Source: Bin87 sp965208015 (GTDB lineage Bacteria; Chloroflexota; Dehalococcoidia; Lucifugimonadales; UBA3495). From it: 64,000 bases of DNA. Location of the stretch: NCBI GenBank assembly GCA_965208015.1, contig OZ242308.1:1116001-1180000 (forward strand). Reading direction: 5' to 3'. A program made the translations under genes and the position numbers. The notes beneath the pieces are model-generated. The model saw only the letters and a program-made list of their open reading frames with translations. It was not told the origin of the DNA and made no database searches. Shown piece by piece: positions 59,401 through 64,000 of this stretch (the stretch's first letter is position 1; each line of letters starts with the position of its first letter).

Positions 59401-62026
59401 GGTTCGGGGCGGCGGCGACAAGATCATCGCGCAGGGCGACGGCGGGGTGGACCAGATGCCGGGCCTGCCCGACACCACGCCGCCGACGATGGTACGGGGC
59501 GAGATAAACGGCAACAGGGTAACGGTCTATTTCAGCGAACCTTTGGACGAGGACTGGGTGGGGGGCGCCTTTGGAGGGTATGTGGGATTCTCCGGTCCCG
59601 GCTGGTCCTTCAGATCGTATGTGGGTCAGTCGAGCAATATGGAGGTCAGCGGCAACGTGGTGACGGTCGATTTCGAGGGTCGCCTGAGGGCGACTGTGGG
59701 GCTGATCGCCTACACGGTCTATTTAGTCGACCCGGCCGGCAAAACCCTGCGGGACCTGGCAGGCAACGAGCTGAGCGCTTTTACCGAATCCTGGCCCAGT
59801 GAGTGGAGATCCACACAAGCAATACGCTTGGACAACATCACCCCGCCGCCGCCGGTCCAGGACGTGTCGGCGTATCCCCACTGGTTGGCCCTGACCTTCG
59901 ATCAGCCGCTGGATGAGAGATATGTTCCGGCGGCCAGCGCGTTCACCGTGACGGTGAACGGGAGCACGGTCAACCTGGCCGCCTACAGACCCGTGGCCGT
60001 GGCCGGCAACACCGTCACGCTGGTTCTGGCCGCGCCGGTGTCGGCCACCGACGTGTTGACGGTGAGCTACGACAAACCGTCGTCGGGCAGCAGGCTCCGG
60101 GGGGCGTCCAGCGAAGTGGCGAGCTTCTCCAGCCACGCCGTGACCAACCGGGTCGGGGATTCGCCCGCGGTTTCGCGGGTGGCCATCACCTCGACCCCGG
60201 CTACGGCCAATACCTACGCCCACGGCGAGACTATTCAGGTGTCGCTGACTTTCAGTGAGACGGTGGCCGTAACCGGCACGCCCCGGCTGAAGATCCAGAT
60301 ATACCCGAGGGTACACCCCCGCCCTGGGGACCGGCAGCGGGGTTACGGGGAGAAGTGGGCCGACTACGCCAGTGGCAGCGGCACGACCACGCTGGTGTTC
60401 GCCTACACCGTGGCAGAACCGGACCGCTCCACCCAGGGCGTCGCCGTACTTCGCAACACCCTGGACCTCAACGGCGGCACGATCCGGTCGGTCTCCACGC
60501 CGCGTAAGGACGCGCGCCGGTGGTACGAGGGGCTGGACCACGACGCCGGCCACAAGATGGACTGGCGGCGGTCAACGCCCGGGGTCCCCTGGGCGACCGG
60601 CGTGGCCATCACGTCGGACACGAGAGATTCCGGCGCATATTCTCCCGGGGACACCATCCAGGTGACGGTGACATACGACCAGGCAGTGAACGTCACCGGC
60701 GCGCCCCGGCTGAAGATCCAGCTGGACACGGGCGAACGATGGGCGACCTACGCCAGCGGCAGCGGCACGGCGGAACTGATCTTCGCCTACCCGGTGTCGG
60801 CGGGGGACTACTCCATCTATGGCCCCCCCGTGCTGAGGAGCACGCTGGAACTGAACGGCGGCGCCATCCGCTCCACGGGGACGGCGCCGGTGAACGCCCA
60901 CCTGCGGCACGAGGGACTGCACCGCGACGCGAACCACCGGGTGGACGGTATCGCGCCTTCGCTGCTGGGCGTGGCCGTCAGCGGGACCAAGGTCTCGGTG
61001 GCATTCAACGAGGCCCTGGATGGGGACTCGGTTCCCCCGGCCAGCGCCTTTACGGTGAAGCGGACCCCGCAGGGGAGTAACGAGGAGACGGTGAGCCTGA
61101 GTGGAGCGCCCGTCATCTCCGGCGGCGCGGTGACCCTGACCCTGGCCAGCGCGGTGGTGGCGACGGACACGGGCGTGAAGGTGAGCTACGACAAGCCCAC
61201 CGGATCCGCCGCCAACAAGCTGAAGGACAAAGTCGGCAACGAGGCGGTCGGCTTCACCGACCGGGCGGCCGACGCCGCCGACACCACGCCGCCGCAGCTC
61301 GTGCGGGGCGAGATCGACGGGGACGTCATCACCCTCTACTTCAGCGAGGCGCTGGACGAGGACTCGGTGTCGTCGCGTGTCGGAGACTACTTCCGGGTCA
61401 GTCTGATGTACGACCACAACATATACTGGGCGAGGGACGGCCAATGTCCCTACCCCAATCACGCCTCTAGTGCCCGCCCGAGGGAGGTGTACGTCAGCGG
61501 CAACACGGTGGTGGTGGTCGGCTTGAGCGATAATGAAAGGTACAGGGCGAGTGTGACCTGGTCGAGCATTTATTCCCGGTACGTTGCCGACGTCGCCGTC
61601 GCCAAGAGGCTCCGGGACCTGTCCGGCAATCCGGTGAGCACTCCAATAGACTGGACCGGCGAACGTCCGTACTACTCCACAAGGGAAATAAGGTTGGACA
61701 ACGTCACCCGGTTGCCGTGGCCCAAGAGCGCCACGGTGGACGGCAAGCAATTGACCCTGACCTTCAGCGCGCCGATGGACGGGGGCTGGGTTCCGGCGGC
61801 CGGTGCGTTCACGGTGGAGGTGAATGGTGGCGGGGTGAGCCTGGCCAGTTCCAATCCGGTGTCCGTGTCCGGCCGGAATGTCACGCTGACCCTGGCCGCA
61901 GCGGTGGCGTCCGGCGACACCGTAACGGTGAGCTACGCCAAGCCGGAAAGCAGTCCCATCCGGAACGTGGTCTGCGAATACGCGTCCAGCTTCACCGACC
62001 AGGCCGTGACCAACTCCACCCCGTGA
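56435..62026 (+). CDS. Giant secreted repeat protein (SwmB/FN3/cadherin-like), surface adhesin candidate
   Basis: 1,863 residues from the ATG behind GGGAGGTGATGGC; a later ATG at 56540 with AAGGAG gives a cleaner signal peptide (MTGRRGFAGMGVGFIVSAVL to AAAQA). After a Pro/Glu/Thr linker (about 165-200) come four copies of a roughly 120-residue module at about 203-325, 429-552, 1240-1378 and 1385-1505 (SDAGDDDTY, FSEAVDVTGTPQLKIDMD, STQGIAVLAD, DHDAEHKVDWR). Between them are a cadherin-like unit (555-690), two FN3-like units (801-1000) and SwmB-type units (LTFDQPLDE, VSYDKP). No anchor or sortase motif is seen at the C-terminus. Surface or secreted role is inferred. Confidence 0.85.
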   Translation: MRIPASAPFLRRWPRLGLAARPTLSGQRRTGRSFDMTGRRGFAGMGVGFIVSAVLLTLAVLLLGGAAAQAQDDGLRVSIAANPANLQVNEATTLTATIANAPSEETPAYDWEIDFGSGWHSASSGSTLRYGNGKAETLGFRLTVSYDGGETATSEPITVTWTEPTEEPTPDPAEEPEPTPTPAPTPTPEPTEEPTPTPEPVAVTGVAVASDAGDDDTYVLDEVIEVTVTFSEAVDVTGTPQLKIDMDPAEWGEKWAGYESGSGTTSLTFTHTVVEPNISTQGIAVLADTLELNGGSIQSAASQADAGLSHAGLDHDAEHKVDWRRSAPEPTNSPATGAPTITGTARVGETLTAETSSISDADGLDNASFSYQWLADDADISGATDRAYTLASVDRGKAVKVRVSFTDDAGHGERLTSGATAAVAARPPEVTAVAVTSDAGDDDTYGLNEVIRITLTFSEAVDVTGTPQLKIDMDPAEWGTKWAAYASGSGTASLTFTHTVVEPNISTQGIAVLADSLELNSGTIKSASSQVDADLSHSGLAHDPNHQVDWRQEDSNHAPVLNTQAANYALFTGDNNAPRGILVSKPFHGLFSDPDGDELTYAVSVASGNAHLVESLQVMRHQDVPAERRVNREEGLFSRVWFTAEAEADWKALDPIPPDRPVVTVTLAATDPGGLTASVDGDFLIWWDSYPEVESAVASKQAIALTFDLAVEGTPGPTPEQFTVKVVNSDSSKETIAVSRVTVNGAVVTLVLASELEAGQTVTVDYVYTSYRHGDASLRRAGGGIAAPGFTGQAVDMSQLGLPGPVANLGVIAEPGQLDLLVMWDAVAGATSYKLRWRQSGGEFEAANAITVTGGAMGIVTVSGYGPWEVRAQGCNDDGCGPEASSTVDVVPAASLSLGRAVDAQGQVQPRTITATWDAVEDASSYTLRWWPANENPPASAQPASATQTRSNGARAASTQTGNQLTVPAGRTSAEFTVPDDRAYRAELQVRGGGDKIIAQGDGGVDQMPGLPDTTPPTMVRGEINGNRVTVYFSEPLDEDWVGGAFGGYVGFSGPGWSFRSYVGQSSNMEVSGNVVTVDFEGRLRATVGLIAYTVYLVDPAGKTLRDLAGNELSAFTESWPSEWRSTQAIRLDNITPPPPVQDVSAYPHWLALTFDQPLDERYVPAASAFTVTVNGSTVNLAAYRPVAVAGNTVTLVLAAPVSATDVLTVSYDKPSSGSRLRGASSEVASFSSHAVTNRVGDSPAVSRVAITSTPATANTYAHGETIQVSLTFSETVAVTGTPRLKIQIYPRVHPRPGDRQRGYGEKWADYASGSGTTTLVFAYTVAEPDRSTQGVAVLRNTLDLNGGTIRSVSTPRKDARRWYEGLDHDAGHKMDWRRSTPGVPWATGVAITSDTRDSGAYSPGDTIQVTVTYDQAVNVTGAPRLKIQLDTGERWATYASGSGTAELIFAYPVSAGDYSIYGPPVLRSTLELNGGAIRSTGTAPVNAHLRHEGLHRDANHRVDGIAPSLLGVAVSGTKVSVAFNEALDGDSVPPASAFTVKRTPQGSNEETVSLSGAPVISGGAVTLTLASAVVATDTGVKVSYDKPTGSAANKLKDKVGNEAVGFTDRAADAADTTPPQLVRGEIDGDVITLYFSEALDEDSVSSRVGDYFRVSLMYDHNIYWARDGQCPYPNHASSARPREVYVSGNTVVVVGLSDNERYRASVTWSSIYSRYVADVAVAKRLRDLSGNPVSTPIDWTGERPYYSTREIRLDNVTRLPWPKSATVDGKQLTLTFSAPMDGGWVPAAGAFTVEVNGGGVSLASSNPVSVSGRNVTLTLAAAVASGDTVTVSYAKPESSPIRNVVCEYASSFTDQAVTNSTP

Positions 62027-62091
62027 GCCGGAGAGCGTTGCCGTAACGGGGCCTCACAAACCCCGAGTGGTGTGAGAGGGGATATTTCCGC

Positions 62092-62328
62092 CTAGGCGGG
62101 CGCCGGTGAAGGAACGGGGATAGTCCGGCGTCCCCTGGGGGACGGGGTTGAAGTCCAGGTCCTGGGTGATGCGCAGGCTGGCCTGGCCCAGGCGGGAGAG
62201 GCGTTCCCGGAGAGCCGCTATCTCCAGGTCTCGCCGGTCGGGCGGGTTCGACGTATCGCCTCCGAAAGAGCAGGACCGCTCCGCTGTCCCGGGCATCAGG
62301 ATACGGGCCGGAAGAAACCGATTATGGT
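62092..62328 (-). pseudogene. Duplicated 5' fragment of the hybrid kinase gene, start codon lost
   Basis: This stretch copies the first codons and leader of the kinase gene: PPDRRDLEIAALRERLSRLG and QASLRITQDLDFNPV match residues of 53606-56065 closely. The kinase ATG (cat at 56063-56065) is replaced here by ACG (plus GACGTATCGCC against GGCATATCACC). The similarity fades at about 62092 and no GAF, kinase or receiver coding follows. It is a remnant left when the kinase/surface locus duplicated. Confidence 0.8.
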
Positions 62329-62383
62329 CCAATTTCCCGTATGTTATAGGAAGTCATCACTATTGTATCAGATGTTACCCACA
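62329..62383. promoter_or_regulatory. Second copy of the 55-base conserved block
   Basis: Identical to 56140-56194 except two positions. It lies 258 bases upstream of the second surface gene. Its conservation while the kinase fragment beside it has decayed suggests that it is still used, for example as promoter or operator of the surface gene. Confidence 0.55.
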
Positions 62384-62506
62384 AATTGCTTACAGGGTGA
62401 TACAGTCTTTACGACTTCCTCCGATAATGGACCACAACGGGTGTTCATCAATATGGCGCAACCAATAGAAGCGCGGGCGCTGGCAGATGGCAGCGTGAGC
62501 GCCGGG

Positions 62507-62538
62507 ATAGACGTGTCCCCGGCCGAGGACACATCTAT
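62507..62538 (+). promoter_or_regulatory. Hairpin in the leader of the second surface gene
   Basis: ATAGACGTGTCC and GGACACATCTAT form a 12-bp stem (one G-U) with an 8-base loop, about 100 bases before the ATG. No equivalent is obvious at the same place before the first gene. It may be an RNA element; function unknown. Confidence 0.4.
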
Positions 62539-62640
62539 TGTAACTTTCACGCCATACCTACCCTTGTCAGCCTTGGACCATCCCCGTGGTGAACGTAGCT
62601 TCGCCGAGCCTTGCCTCCACATCATGCGGGAGGTGACGGA

Positions 62641-64000
62641 ATGAGGACACGCGCTTTAGCGCCTACTCTGGGCTGGCGGCCGGTGGTCGGCCTGGTGACC
62701 CTGCTTGTTGCCTTCGTGGCTGCCTTTCTCCTCGGACCCGGCGCGGCGTCGGGCCAGAGCGCGCCCACGGTGTCCGGAGTGGCGGTAACGTCGGACGCGG
62801 GCAACGACGCCACCTACGTCCTGGACGACGTTATCCGGGTAACCCTCACCTTCAGTGAGGCGGTGGAGGTAACCGGCGTACCACGACTGAAGATTGACAT
62901 GGACCCGGCGGAGTGGGGCGAGAAGGAGGCCGGTTACCAGAGCGGCGGCGGCACAAACAGCCTGATCTTCACCCACACCGTGGTAGAACCGAACATCTCC
63001 ACCCAGGGCATCGCGGTGCTGGCGGACACCCTGGAACTGAACGGCGGCTCAATCAAGTCGGCGTCGTCGCAGGAAGACGCGGACCTGTCCCATGACGGGC
63101 TGGGCCATGACACCGGTCACAAGGTGAACTGGCAGGCGTCCTCGCCCACGGTGTCGGGAGTAGCGATTTCCTCGGATGCTGGCGGCGACGACACCTACGC
63201 CAAGGACGACGTGATTCACATCACGCTCACTTTCAGTGAGGCGGTGGAGGTTACCGGCAGTCCCCAACTCGCCATCGACATGGATCCGGCGGAGTGGGGG
63301 GAGAAGCAAGCGGGATACGAAAGCGGCAGCGGCACGGCCAGCCTGACTTTCACCCACACGGTGGTGGAACCGAACATCTCCACCCAGGGCATCGCGGTAC
63401 TGGCGGACAGCCTGGAACTGAATAACGGCACGATCCAGTCGGCGTCGGCACAGATCGACGCCGACCTAGCCCACAGCGGTCTGCCCCACGACCCGAACCA
63501 CAAGGTTGACTGGAAACAGGCGCCGGCGGCGACGCCCCCCACGGTAACCGCCGTGGCGGTAAATTCGGACGCCGGGGATGACGACACCTATGGCCTGGAC
63601 GACGTGATCCGCATCACGCTGACCTTCAGCGAGGCGATGGACGTGACCGGCACGCCGCAGTTGAAGATCGACATGGACCCGGCGGAGTGGGGGGAGAAGT
63701 TGGCCGCTTACGCCAGCGGCGGCGGCACCGCCAGTCTGACCTTCACCCACACGGTGGTGGAACCCAACATCTCCACCCAGGGCATCGCCGTGCTGGCGGA
63801 TAGCCTGGAACTGAATGGCGGCTCCATCCAGTCGGCGGCGACGCAGACGGACGCCGACCTGTCCCATGCGGGGTTGGCCCATGACCCGAACCACCAGGTG
63901 GACTGGCGGCAGGAGGAACCCAACCTGGCTCCAGTGCTGAACATCCAGGCCGAGAACTACGCCCTGTTCACCGGCGATAACAACGCCCCCCGGGGCATCC
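62641..64000 (+). CDS. Second giant repeat surface protein, 3' end outside the window
   Basis: Open from the ATG (behind GGGAGGTGACGGA) to the end of the window, 453 codons. A signal peptide (MRTRALAPTLGWRPVVGLVT to GAASGQ) leads directly into three copies of the 120-residue module: SGVAVTSDAGNDATY, SGVAISSDAGGDDTY and TAVAVNSDAGDDDTY, each with VVEPNISTQGIAVLAD and HKVDW/HQVDW-type ends. It then reaches NLAPVLNIQAENYALFTGDNN, matching the cadherin-like unit of the first protein. It lacks the Pro-rich linker. A paralogue by local duplication. Confidence 0.88.
   Translation, partial: MRTRALAPTLGWRPVVGLVTLLVAFVAAFLLGPGAASGQSAPTVSGVAVTSDAGNDATYVLDDVIRVTLTFSEAVEVTGVPRLKIDMDPAEWGEKEAGYQSGGGTNSLIFTHTVVEPNISTQGIAVLADTLELNGGSIKSASSQEDADLSHDGLGHDTGHKVNWQASSPTVSGVAISSDAGGDDTYAKDDVIHITLTFSEAVEVTGSPQLAIDMDPAEWGEKQAGYESGSGTASLTFTHTVVEPNISTQGIAVLADSLELNNGTIQSASAQIDADLAHSGLPHDPNHKVDWKQAPAATPPTVTAVAVNSDAGDDDTYGLDDVIRITLTFSEAMDVTGTPQLKIDMDPAEWGEKLAAYASGGGTASLTFTHTVVEPNISTQGIAVLADSLELNGGSIQSAATQTDADLSHAGLAHDPNHQVDWRQEEPNLAPVLNIQAENYALFTGDNNAPRGI

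Noticed and set aside
57040..64000. CRISPR-like or tandem DNA repeat array
   Set aside because: Periodicity is about 360-700 bases and stays in frame within two large coding sequences; these are protein modules.

Overview
The window reads as a chromosomal segment of an uncultured bacterium, most likely a Chloroflexota member of the Dehalococcoidia/SAR202 kind. This is an inference from family content: an enolase-superfamily enzyme, a luciferase-like (LLM) monooxygenase, two MmgE/PrpD proteins, phosphotriesterase, DUF2851, SwmB-type surface proteins and a GAF-PAS-kinase-receiver-DNA-binding fusion. No rRNA or core marker gene is present to prove it.

Layout. (1) 0.1-11.7 kb, all on the minus strand: a tightly coupled six-gene operon of 5-methylcytosine methyltransferase, HhH glycosylase, two large proteins of unknown function, a 1,877-residue DUF1998 helicase and a RecB-family Fe-S nuclease. 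I read it as a Druantia type II-like defence system carrying two extra genes, a mismatch glycosylase and a nuclease; the nuclease is split from an OB-like tail by a frameshift in a T7 run. (2) 12-14.4 kb: a second Cas4/RecB-like nuclease, small zinc-finger proteins and a complete tmRNA gene (14079-14434, minus), which may mark the edge of an acquired island. (3) 14.7-17.5 kb: small secreted, lipoprotein and membrane proteins, including a decayed secreted-protein gene. (4) 17.6-48.5 kb: GC-rich catabolic and transport region. It holds a methyltransferase, three tandem cupins, DUF2851, MBL hydrolase, two MFS transporters, crotonase, arginase-family hydrolase, PLD-family protein, phosphotriesterase, ThDP enzyme, a minus-strand catabolic operon (acyl-CoA dehydrogenase-like, hydantoinase-like, enolase superfamily, amidase), haloacetate dehalogenase-like hydrolase, two MmgE/PrpD genes, amidohydrolase, LLM oxidoreductase and a BBE flavoprotein. 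Three copies of a coupled two-gene module (small DYE(V/I)D protein plus retropepsin-like aspartic protease) are scattered through it. (5) 49.1-53.5 kb: a ubiquitin-like operon (Ubl, DUF6791-ThiF E1, DUF6527) and a DUF1848/methyltransferase-like pair. (6) 53.6-64 kb: a sensor kinase fused to its own response regulator, divergent from a giant repeat-rich surface protein. The kinase 5' end, the intergenic promoter block and the surface gene have been duplicated downstream; the duplicate kinase fragment has lost its start codon and the second surface gene runs off the window.

How the parts fit. The left end looks like innate immunity (modification, repair of deaminated methylcytosine, helicase/nuclease restriction). 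The middle looks like a generalist catabolic repertoire for organic acids, amides and halogenated or organophosphate-like compounds with its own transporters. The right end combines a ubiquitin-like conjugation cassette with a signalling/surface-protein locus. Functions are assigned by motif reading only; no database search was run.
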